In this document: one piece after another, positions 13,168-25,600 of the stretch
How positions within the stretch are numbered: the first letter of the stretch is position 1
Layout: every line of letters begins with the position of its first letter
Assembly: GCA_907165275.2 (NCBI GenBank)
Contig: OU015650.1
Span: forward strand, 4,742,001-4,806,000
Length of the DNA: 64,000 nucleotides
Direction: 5' to 3'
DNA from: Zygaena filipendulae
Lineage: Eukaryota; Arthropoda; Insecta; Lepidoptera; Zygaenidae
Made by a program: the position numbers and the translations under genes
The notes under the pieces: model-generated
What the model was told of the DNA's origin: nothing
What the model saw: the letters and a program-made list of their open reading frames with translations, nothing else
The model's database searches: none

Positions 13168-13432
13168 TTTTTTGCGATATCGGAAACAGTAATATTTTAA
13201 AAGCATAACCGTAGGGTGATCAAATATCAATGGAAAACACTATCCATGACGATCACCTTTAAGATACTAAAAACAAAACATAAACGAGAATACTTAATAT
13301 GTACCGCTTTGTATTTACATTTTTACATTACTAAGGAACATTGAACAAATGACCATCCCTTACGCGGCATCGAATCGAACACTGATCCCGACTCGAGTGC
13401 GGAGGTGTCGTGGTCGCGTCGTCTCTGTCACC

Positions 13433-13627
13433 CTAATCGGGCAGCATGTGTACGAAAGAGACGGGGAACATGCCCCGGCGGGTGGTGCCCTCCACCTGGC
13501 CCTCCATCCAGTTGTCGTCCTCGGTGCGGTCGTTGATGACGACGATGACCTCGCCCTCGCGGAACGACAGCTCGTCCTCGTTGTCCGCCGAGCAGTCGTA
13601 CAGCGCCCGACACCGCCTCATGCAACC
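13433..13627 (-). CDS. ASAP: ASAP last coding exon: SH3 domain
   Basis: This 65-codon exon encodes a complete C-terminal SH3: [15 protein letters not shown] carries the ALYDY-type motif, NWMEGQVEG the conserved Trp, and [13 protein letters not shown] the terminal strand, followed by TAG. Ending the protein directly after the SH3 is the ASAP1/2 layout. MITE copy E begins only 20 bp upstream of the acceptor. Confidence 0.96.
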   Translation of the reverse strand, partial: GCMRRCRALYDCSADNEDELSFREGEVIVVINDRTEDDNWMEGQVEGTTRRGMFPVSFVHMLPD

Positions 13628-16600
13628 CTGGATCTGGGATGCATCACAATAGGCTAGGTGACTAAATTTTAGTTTTTAGTTCATTGTGTAGATTAATAAA
13701 AAATATTGAACACGTATTTATCTTTTTTTCTACGTAAGTAATCAAAAAATAACGGCGATACATTGAGTCGAAATGTTACGTGACGTCACTATCACAATCC
13801 GTCCGTCCGGTACAATTTATACGGGGTTATGATGTCACAAGCCCTCACTCAAATTTTAATGTGTTTTATCTTTCATTAATTGGAAAAAGCAAAACATACG
13901 TACCTATCTATAATTTTTTTATTATTATTACAAGCATTAATAGGTATGTGCAACCGTTTTGGAACAGGATTCATTTATTATTGTTATGTATCAACTTTCA
14001 TTGTGAATCCGTGGCTAAGAATACTTAGAGAGAAGTACAAAAAAAATACAGTCGAATTGAGAGCTTCCTTCATTTTTTTGAAGTAGGTTAATAAAGACGA
14101 ATGCATGTATGTTTTTTGGATTGCAAGCAACACTACAGGTAATATACGTACGTGTCTATTTACCATAGTGATAGAAGTGGATGGCGATCTGGAATGCACG
14201 CTCGACGTGTCGGAGACGTCGAGCGAGCGGCTGTCGCTGCGGCGCGAGCGCTTGTCGCACGCCAGCGACGCCAGCAGCCGCGCGTCGTCCGGGCACGCGT
14301 CCGACGCGTCGCACAGCTCCAGCGACGAGTCCTGACTAGAACACTCCTGCAACACGCGACCGGCGCGGTGGTGCCGGTGGTTAGTACGGCTTCACGGCTT
14401 CGTTGCACCATCGATCGCAAGGATCTAAAGCTCTATTTAATAAATACTTCTTTACTACGTGCTAGGCAGCTCATGTAGGTTTTTTGTGAAAAAACTATCC
14501 AGTGTTTACAGAAACAGATTAAACAAGTAAAAAAAAAAACACTAAGTACCTACATTTTTTTTTATTGAGTGATTCGTGTCTACTTTTAATTAAGAACCAA
14601 ACCATCCACTGTAAAAATCTTATAAGATATTCAATTTGAAAATAGGTGATTCGATGAGAAATTATGCAAAATAACGTAAATTTGTTAAATATTTACTTGA
14701 TATATTTACTAACTACTATATATTGTAAAGTGTGGTCTGTCTGTCATTTTATGCAAAGGACTCATTTAAATTTCTATATGTGAATTTTATCACGAAGACG
14801 GTTCGTCAAACGACAAAATAAATGTTAATTGTGTCGTACCAGGGCCGGAATACGGTATTTCAAGATGTTGGCTACCTACAAATCAACTTTTGTAACTTCG
14901 ACTCATGCAGTTAAATTAATTGTACTTAATAGAAATACAGTGAGCTCAACAGATAACATGAATGTTAGAGCACAATAAAATAAAACTACAAAAAGTGTGC
15001 ATTGAATAACCCGTCTTTGAAAAAAATCTTGTAATTCCTATGAGTTTCACTAAAATCTAATACTAAATCGACAAAAGTCACGGGGAATGATATTAAGGAG
15101 ATTTGTGGTTTACGCCTATTTAAAATAAAATAAAAAAGCTGAATGCTGTTAGAAAATAAAATATTATAAACTAGGTATTTAAACAAAATACATGCAGTTA
15201 TTTAAAAAATAAACAGCTTTTTAATATAACAAAAATATTACTCTAAATATTTGCATCAAATTGCCAAGAAATACAGCTGAAAAATATAATACAGTTGTCG
15301 ATTGCCAATCATTTGTTGTAGTATAAGCGAAAAGTTAAAAAAAAAAAACATAAATTTGGGAATATTTTCGCATTAATTTCTCTTGACAATAAATCTTTCA
15401 TGTATTTTTTTAATACGCAATAATAGAACAAAAGAAAAATGATTCCGACAAACAGGGCTCAAATCAGCAAAGGGGTAAGCGATTATTAATTACAAATATG
15501 AGTAATTAGGTACACTAATGCGTAAATTCGTCAAGTTAACAGACATTCGTTACCCTTCTCAGTTTCATATTCACAGCCTTTTCCAGTTGCAATCTATTTT
15601 TCTTCTGAAGCAAAAACAAATATGACCTTCTGTATTTACTTGTTGCAATGCTATTTTATGTTGGTATATAATATTTAGTAGATGAAACTGGTTATTGCTG
15701 GAGCCTTTTTTTTGAATAATACAGTACCTAATTTTGTATCGTAGAGCAGCATTTTTATGAACAATAGGGTACTTGCATGAATTTTTTTTTTCAGTCTATT
15801 TTAAAGATATATCGCCTACTTAAACAAAGCAAGAAAAAGAAAAAATATATGCATAAATTAATTAAATAGAGCGTTTCAAAGTTCCTACTTTAGACCTTAC
15901 CGCCGAAACGCGGAACGACGTCACTAGTTCAAAATTACGCCTTATTAATCTGTGATAGAAATGTCACTGTCGTATTGACAGGGTCATGTGACACTGACAG
16001 ACAGATAACTTTAATATCCAAAAGAGAAATTAAGGTTGAACTGTGTCGATTTACTTCGAAAGGTTCGAGTAAAGAATCGAAATGCATCTAACCGATGCAA
16101 AACCGATGTAAAAAACTTCAGAAAATGGAAAATATGCGTTGACTGTATGCACTTAGTTTCTTTTGCCTTCTCTGAAAGAGGTAAAGGTTTCCTAAAAAAA
16201 TAAGTGACGTCATGTGTCAAGCTTGGCTGTGATTGGTGTTTCGTTGCAACGTTGCGTTTCACAAAATTAAAAGTTGAATATTTTGGAAACTATTGAAATT
16301 TTTTTAGTAAATCTTTCACGATAACGTTTTTCTAAGACTATTTTTGAAATATTTGACAAAATTTCTTATTATAAATTTCATGCAAGTACCCTATTAATAC
16401 ATATATGTACATGAGATTAACTAATTCTCCTAGCTATATTATGTTCAGAAGGTGTTCTAACCCCCTCCCCCGCGAATACCTGATGAACCGCCAGAAAAAT
16501 GCAATCCAATGTTCATAAAATGCTCAGGCTTATCTGATTTTGTCGTCCTAAAATTGCCTAATTCAGACAAGTGTAATCGATTTAGGAAGAGAAAGAAATG

Positions 16601-19600
16601 GATGGCAACGTTTTAACTTTTAATTTCTGAATTTACATAGGTTATAGCTAAAATTCAGATCTCCAAATATATTTTGTGTGTGTGCCAGATGGGTAAAATA
16701 ATTTAGGTTTTCGTAAGATCGCAAATTGTTTTGAAATCCTACAGAGATACCGTTGTCCTTTTTTTCATTAAGATTTTTTTTTAACTTGCTGTGAAGTCTA
16801 TAATAATGGAGCGCTCGAAATGATTCTGCTCACAACACAAGAAAATGGTTTGGCTATACTTTCGCGCTAGTATAAATACGTTTATACAGGATACGTTCGG
16901 CACAATATTATATGCACCTCCGTCAGTTTGAACCGTGTTTTACTTCTATGTATAATAATATAGCTAGTATAATTATTATGATCATGTTACCGGGCGTACA
17001 CAATAGTTTACCTTTCTGGGCGGCGGCGTGGGCATGTCCCGGTGAGCGCCGTTGTGCAGCGACGCCACGTTGGGCGGCGGCGTGGGCGGCGGCTGTTGCG
17101 GACGGTACTTGATTACGCCCGTCGTCACTGAGGGTGAGGCGCCCGAGGCGGGTAAACGATCGTATAATGTAGACAGTACATATTTAGAACGTAAACCGTT
17201 CTTCTCGTATTTAACTTTAGACACGATAGGAAAAAATCGTTACAACATACATAATAGGTATTTAAAACACATTTAGAATTTTCATAAGTTAACCACTATA
17301 GTATATTTCATTATAAGTGCGGAAAGCCTGTCATTGCAAAGAGTTCCGACAAATGTCTACCCGAGCCGAGGCGCAGCCGAAGGTGAGGGTTGACAGTCGG
17401 AACTAGTTGCAATGACGGTTCCGCACGTGTACTGAACAACTATTTTTAATACAGTTACGAAAAAATTAAGCAATTTAATAAAATATCAAAAACACAACAA
17501 ACTCAACTAAGTTCCAACTGTGATCAAGAGATGGCGCTAGTCGTATTAGTAATAGTACGGGAGATACCGATGCTAATTCGGGAGCGACTCGAGCGTCGTT
17601 GGGACCTATTGGGTTTTGAAGATTAGGAGATATAAACAAAATAAGGTCATATGATATTTTTTCATTCACCGGTGGGTTTAGCTTCTACAGGCTTTCAAAA
17701 ATGTAAAAAAAAATATTAAAATGGAAATACTCGAGCGCGTCAGATATTGTAGTTTAGATACTCCAAGGTGTCTCTGATATCGAAAATATATTCATCTGCC
17801 GATTTGCGTGGTGGGGGTGACCATCCGGAAGTGGAGAAAATGAAAAAAAAAAACATTTACTCGAGCGCGTCAGATATTCAAAGGGGATGTTAAGTGAGCC
17901 CTAAAAATGCACCCCTTCGAAAATCTGCCAATTTGGAGGTGACGCAAGGTAGTAGCGAATTTTTGAAAATGCAAAAAAAAATCTCAATTTTGAAATACTC
18001 GAGCGTGTCAGATTATTTTACAGAAGGTTCAGCTTGCACTCCAAGTTATGTTGGCTTAAAATCTGACAATAATTTTGAGGGGTATTATTAATCTGACTGC
18101 TAGAAACAAAAATTATGATTTATTTTTAAGATTTTTTTTTCTTTTTGACGTGTAAGTTTAATAACTTTATGAGCTATTTCTTGTTCACAAAAAACACACT
18201 TTATATTTCTATGAAATATGTAAAAGCTCACAAAATATTATTCACAAAACTAACTTTAAAGCACAAACAAGCCAGAGCGTTTTACATATAATAACATGAA
18301 CGCGTTTTGTGATGAGCTTTATTATAAAATATATATAATTACATTAAAGTGAAAGGTTATAGGTGAACCTATAGTTTGATGTAATACTTACCTTAACTTA
18401 TTTTAATATGTATTTTAACCGACCAAACAAAGTTATAATTTGACACGTTTAGCGCCGTGATATACTGTGATGACATTATGGCGACGGAAAGTAGTGTGAG
18501 GACGGTGCGAGAGAGTGAGAGATAGAGAAAAAGTAAAAGAGAAAGAAAGACAGAGATATGAATAGGTACATATTTCACTGCAGCTGCTCGTTCGATTCGA
18601 AGACGATTTTTGTTTCTTCGGCTTATGAAAATCGGCAGATTATATTTTTCCCGCTATCCTTGAGTTATTTACTTTAAAATAAAAAATAAATCAACTGCGC
18701 TCGAGAATGTCGAAGTTGCGTTTTTTTTTTGCAAGTTTGTGATCCTCTAACTCCCTTATGTCACGTTCAAATGGTCAGATTATTCATATACATACTTCTC
18801 ACTATGTAATTAACCCACCATATCTTAATCTGACGCGCTCGAGTATGTCGAGTTATCAATTTTTTTTTACTAATCTGATCGGTTATTCTAGACGCACCCA
18901 CCAGTGTAGAGGGCCTATATTTGGTGGAGGTACTCAACATGGTGCAAGGTACCCCCCTTATGTTCATCTGACGCGCTTTAGCTAATCCACAAATCCCCTC
19001 TTGGCGGTCCGTACTATAATGCGAAACCTACGTTTCGCAATGCAAAAAGTGTGTCAAAGTCGTGTCGCCATTTTTGACAGTTGGCAAAGAGAACGCACGA
19101 GTTCGGGAAAGGTAAACAAAAAGCTCGAGTATGTAATAGCCCACATCCCGAACGCTAAACGTCCCTGCAATACGCCACTTTTTGAGCAACTGTATTAAAA
19201 AATTATTTTTTTTGCTTCTTGCTAGATATTGTCAAATAAATCGGGAACTAATCTGCTATAATATAGGTACTTTGTAGATTTTATTATCTATACCAATATT
19301 ATAAAGAAGTTTTTTTGTAATGGATAAATTCAAAAACTACTGAACAGATTTAAAAAATTCTATCGCTTATAGGAAGCTAAAATGTTTCTGACTCACATTT
19401 TCAGGGGTACAGTAAAGGACATAGGGTACTTTTTATGGCAGAATTCCCACGGGATCTCTAAAATTGACGTGGATGAAACCGTGTGAAATAAATAGAAAAT
19501 AAATAAAGGAAATTGGCGACTGACCGTGGTGAAATCTATACTAATGTTATAAAGAGGTAAAGTTTGTGAGGTTGTAGGGGGTAACCTTTGGATTAACTGA

Positions 19601-22600
19601 ATTGATTTTGAAAGTAGTTTCACCATTAGAATGCTTATTATACCTGAGTGACATAGGCTATATTGTAACCCGGAATTCCCGCGAGAATTCTGAAATTACC
19701 GCGGGTGAAACCGCGGGGAGGAGATAGTGTGTGAATATAAGACGTCACCAATAATGACGGAATGATGTATGATGTGTGTGTGTGTGTGTGTTATACCGTG
19801 TATGGAGCGCGCGCTGTCGGCGGAGGGCGAGGGCGTGGAGCGCGGGTGGTGCGGGTGGTGCGGCGGCGGCGCGTGCGCGTGCGCCAGCGCGGGCGGCAGC
19901 GGCGCCGCGCGCTTCTTGAGGCTGCCGATGCTGTCTGCGGACACGCCGGGGCACAAACACTGAGCGAACACTCGGAAGATAATCACAAAAGTGTATGCTT
20001 ATTAATAATAAAGTTGAACTTAAACTAAGCAGGGCTCGTTTAATGTGTACCAGACAACTTGTATAGGTAATACTAATACGTTGTATATATTATTACTTTA
20101 AGGTAATACATGCAACGTTTAATGTAAAACATACAGACACATGGGCGTACTCAGGTTCTGGGCCAGGGGGGGGGGGGCAAATTTGATTAATTCTGGGCAT
20201 GGACCAATCTGGGCCAGGAGGGCAGATCAGATTTTTTATAAGCACTTAGTCAAACAAACATAAATAAAAAAGGTAATTTTTATATAAATCTTTAATTATA
20301 TGAACAACAGCTATTTTGAAAGTAATTTATACCTGTATTGTATTGAAAATGGCAAAAAGTTCTTTTTCTGAACTTTTATCGACAAAAGCAGACAGTTAGT
20401 AGGAACGTTAACAAGATCTGATTTCGATTACTAAATGACTGTACTGTATATTTGTTGTTGGTAATACGTACAAACGTTGGGTTTCCTCGGCAAGGTGGTG
20501 GGAGTGGGCGGCGCGTGGTGCAGCGAGTCGCACGTGGACGAGCGCGAGCGCAGCACCGGCGACTCGGGCCCCGCCCCCGCGCCGCCCCCACCGCCGCCGC
20601 CCCCACCGCCCCCGCCGTAGCGCTCCGCCCCCGCCACACCCGCGTACGAAGGCGGCCGCGACCGAGGGTACTTCTTCTCGGGTGTCACGCTGCCGTTTTG
20701 CTGCGAGCACGCGCAGATACACATAATTTTCATGTTTTACACTGAATAAATAAAGTTAATTGTAAACGTTCTTTTTTTTTCCTTTTTTCGACGAAGGCGA
20801 AGGAAACAAGTTCCGTACAGCCAAATCTCATGTGTTTGTAAAGATATTTACTTTCAGAAATAATGAATCTCAACAACACTGCGGGATAATTTATAATAAA
20901 AAGTCAACCTTCCGGCGAACGGCCTGTACATCATTAATGGATCACTGCTATGAAAATTCTATTACATTTACATTTACATTTACACGCAACAACCACCATT
21001 ATAAAGAAATTTGTAGAACAAAATTATATAGGTAGGCATAGAAATAAAATTGAAAAATACTTCTGTTCGAGTTGCCGCCAAAAGTCCTAAATAAAAAACC
21101 AATGTTTCCTCACAAGGTAGAACACCTTGTCAGTAATAAAATAAACAAGCAAACTTCTAAGTGTGACTCACCCTTTCGTCGATGACAGTATCGTCGTCAG
21201 AAAAGTCCGTGGAGCCGTCATCGTGGGACAAATTCCAATCGATGTTTATATTCTCAAACATGCTTTTCTCTCTCTTGTCTACATTCTCCAACTGAAAAAA
21301 AGAGAATAAAATGTATAATTTAGATGTATCCTGCATAAACGCGTGAGTATAAAAATTTTGACATAAAAATTAAGACCGACTTCCATAATAACTAAAGTAA
21401 AATCTAAAACAATATAGAAGCATGTGCCTAATATTAACCCAAATCGGTGACCTGACGGTATAACTTGACACTGGCGAAAATATTGCCTCACCGCCCGCTA
21501 TGGTACGCCAACGAAAAAAAAAAAAAACAAAAACAAAGACCCCATCTCACCAACTCCTGGCAGGCATGGTGCCCCAGCTGCTTGGCGATCTGCAGCGCGG
21601 TACGGCCGCTGGCGTCGCGCGCGCCCACGTCGGCGCCGGCCTTGAGCAGCAGCTTCATGGTCTCCGCGCGGTCGGTGAGCGCGCACAGGTGCAGCGCGGT
21701 CGTGCCGCCGGCGGTCGGCCGGTCGAGCAGCTGCGCGCCGCCGTTCTGCACGAGGAAGTCGACGATGTGCAGCGACGAGCCGTCGCCCAGCTCGCGCGAT
21801 ATCGCCAGGTGGAGGGCGGTCTCGCCGCAGTCCTATACACAAACACCGATATTAGGGTTTTATTACTGACTAGCTGTTCTCCCACGGTTTCACCCGCGGC
21901 AATTTAGGCATTTCCATGGGAATTTTATGTCACTCAGGAATAATGAAGCATTATAATAGTGAAAGAATTTTCAAACTCGTTTCAGTAGATCCAGAGATTA
22001 CTCCCCTACAACCTCAAAAAACTTTACCCCTATATAATATTTGTATAGATATAATCTTAACTGATATTATAAACGCGATTGTGTGTTTGTTCGTTTGTTA
22101 CGCTTTCACGCCTCAACAGTCAACTATTTGACTGAATAACATGAAATTGTGCATTGCATACACGTAGTAGTACTTTTTATTCCATCTTGACACCAAATAT
22201 CCGTATTCGGATCCGTACCAGCGGATATACATTTTTAACGATCTGTCACATCACTATAGACTGTGTGTGTACTGTGTGCAGAGAGAGTACCGAGGCGGGC
22301 AGCGGCGCCTGCAGGTCGGCGCCCTCCGCGTACGCCTGCAGCAGGTTCTGCAGGTGCGTGTTGTTGACCGCGTGCTCCACTTCGGAGAGCAGCTCGGCCG
22401 CGTCGCAGCACGTGCGCGCCGCCCACGCGCGGTACACGTACTTCTCGCGGATGAACCGCAGCCGCTCCTCCCTGGACACGGACCGTGTGCGTGTTAACAT
22501 CGTCGTAGCTCACACCATTAGAGTGATCGGCAGATGCAAGACGTTTTAGAAGAACTATGTGGTTTCAGTGTGCTACCAATTGGATATTTTCCGGGGTGTA

Positions 22601-25600
22601 AAAATAAAAATTCTAATTAGTCCGTCAGTTAGAAAAAAATAATAATAATAGACACGTATTTTTTGGTTTTCCAAATTAATAAAAAAAAACATAGATAAAG
22701 CGCATTAAAGTTTAGGGTGGGGAACTCGTGACGTTATTATCCCGTAAAAGCCCCGTAAAAAATGCACCGGGTTGTGACGTCACGCGAAATTTCAACTAAA
22801 TTGATCGCGGGTATTTTTTGATTACGTAAAAAAAATACGTGTCTAATTTTACATATTATTATCTATCTGCACGACGGACTAAAAACAAATTTAGTCAAGT
22901 AGCCAAAATTACTGAGCAATTTCTGTTTCTGTTTCTACTGGGGTGGTGGCAGTGAATATTCAATTGGTTAACAGCGTCCACATTTCTCATGTAGAACATT
23001 GCAGTGCAACGTAGGTACGTAGGTACTGTTCAGTACGAGACGTACATGGTGCTGTCCGGCGTGAGTTTGTCGCGCTCGTCGAGCGTGCTCTCCATGACCT
23101 CGTTGAAGGTCTGGTTGCCCATGTGCCGCGCGATCAGCAGCTGCGACGTGCTCAGCCGGTCGAGCGTCAGCGACTGGATGCGCGATATGTGCACGCCCAG
23201 CTCGCGGTGGCTGCCCGAGCACTCGATGCACACTATCACACCGAAGTTCGTCGACAGCCACGTGGGGTCTGAACGAAAACAAAAATCACATTCAAACATT
23301 TTTTTTTATGTCATAGGGGGCAAACGAGCAGGTGGCACATCCACAGAGTAATAAAATTAACTAGAGATCCGTCAAAACTGGCACTTGCCGGACGCCATCC
23401 CACTAGATACTAGATGACTAGACTATAAAGACAACTAGTTTTGTTATCTACATCACAACACAATGGGCATGATGACAGGATATAAAAATCAAAATTCTAT
23501 TTAGTCCGTCAGTTAGTAAAAAAATAATACACTTATTTTTTGATTTAAAGCATTGATTGACGAGGTAAAGTAATTAGAATATAGTAAGTAATTGGACATT
23601 AAAGCAATCGGAACTCACCGTTAGTGGAGCCACAGTCGGCGCACACCTGGTTCCCGGGCATGGACCGCACCGCCCTTATAATAGACCGCTGCAGGTCCAG
23701 CAGTGAGTGGCCCGAGTCGTTGGCCTCCCCGGCCTGCTGGTGGAACGCCCTCATCAGAGCGCCCTCCTTGCAGTTGACGAGGACCGAGGTCCACGCTCGC
23801 TGCTCGTTCTCGTCTTCGGCTTGGAAGTGATACGTCCGGCTATCTGAGGAATGAAACAACTTGTTTGGGGAGGTTCTGAGCCTCTGTCTACCCTTTAACA
23901 AACAAACTATAGTGACTATTAAATGTGTAACTAACTAACTAATAATTAATAAGGTATTAATAACTACCTGTCTCGCTCTCATTTAAAACAATAGAGATGT
24001 TGACGACCTTTGAAAATCAAAATACTAATATTAAGTCCGTCAGTTAAAAAAAAACAATAGGTATTTTTATTTTTCGTTTTTTCAAATTTATGAAAATACA
24101 GAGATAAAGCGCATTAAAGTTCAGGGTGGGGGCTCGTGACGTCATCAACCGGTATGAGCCCCCATACAAACTGCACCAGATAGTGACGTCACGCGAAATT
24201 TGAACTCATGTATCGCCGTTATTTTTTTATTACGTAAAACAAGAAAAAATACGTGTCCAATATGTTTTAATAATCTACAAGACGGACTAAAAAAAATTAG
24301 TAAACTTTAGTGAAGATTAGTGCAGAAGCAAACGGAAATTAAATACAAATTAGGTTATGAAATATGATGCTTATGTGTGCGTGTGTGAGAGAGAAAGAGT
24401 TGTGGGTAAAGCGGTCGAAGTTCATGAAAAAGGAAAATCCTCTCTGATGTAAGCACGGCAAAACAGCCAGTATGCTTACATGAGACTAGATCGAACGCCC
24501 TCTTATCTTCATTGGCAACTTTGATTTGGCACGTGAGCAGATTGACCCTCGCCGGTGGTTTGTTCTCGTCCGCGTGGAATATGTCCAGGAAGCCTTCGGC
24601 GGTGACGCGGCACCGGCGCTTCTGCCACACGCGCCGCACTTTGCCCTCCGACTTCTTGAGCAAATAACCCGTCCTGGTGACACCGTGCTGCTTGTCCCCT
24701 TGCAACTGGTGCAAAGAGTAGCCTGCTGCAGACGACGCTACCTGGAAATACCATGCTATGAAACTTAACCTACTTACTCAAACTTTAAACCGACACACAC
24801 CAAATTCGACAGGATCACTATTATTTCACAGATAGATTTCATACGTATGCTTCCAGCTAGGTAATTAATTTTTACAGGTTTTTAATAAAAATTAAGAACA
24901 ACTTTTATAATCTTTTGTAATCTCAGTGTCAAGCAAATGCGCTGCGCTTAACAAACGCAAATCTAATATACTGTAATAATGTATATAAATCACGTGTCAC
25001 GTTGTTTGTCCGCGATGGACTCCGAAACTACTGAACGAATTTTGATAAAATTGTGCTACCATTTATAATATGGTCCTACTTAAAAGATAGGATAGTTTTT
25101 ATCCCGGAATTCCCTCGGGAACTGATGGACATAGAGTACTTTTTTCCCGCAACCTACGCGGGATCTCCGAAATTACCGCGAATGAAATCGCGGGGGACAG
25201 CTAGTATTAATATATACTTCAATAGTACCAATGCATAGGCAAAGTTAAACAAACTTCATGAGTTATAATATTATCTATACATATAATAGTGTGGTCCTTT
25301 TTTAAATTCGGCAGCGCTTAACTACAGTCTACAGAACGCATTTACATAAAACTTGACGTGTATGTAAGGCATATAGGCACTCAGTCAACACACCTATAGG
25401 ACAATTTTATCGCTATACATTAAACGAGTCTCCGAGGAAAACAAAAATAACACGCAAGTTAAACATTCAGCTACAGCTAGTTTGTATCTTTAAAAAACTG
25501 TAAGTTGCTAACCTCTCTGTCCTGTGGAGCAGCAGCCCGCAGCATGTTCCTCAGCTCCAAGAGCTTCCGCCTCTCGTCGTCCTGTTGTTGTCTGATCTTC

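Larger units (their letters stand above)
8817..13432. other. Intergenic AT-rich interval with presumed ASAP 3' UTR
   Basis: Apart from MITE copy D and the repeat at 12668-12978 I see no gene, RNA gene or ordered repeat. Short frames are AT-rich and featureless. The ASAP 3' UTR must occupy the right end. Confidence 0.5.

Noticed and set aside
19762..20745. Arg- and Ala-rich frames around ASAP exons 12 and 13
   Set aside because: Other registers of GC-rich proline/glycine coding sequence.
21500..21907. Long plus-strand frames opposite ASAP exon 10
   Set aside because: Shadows of the GC-rich ankyrin-coding strand; they lack domain content.
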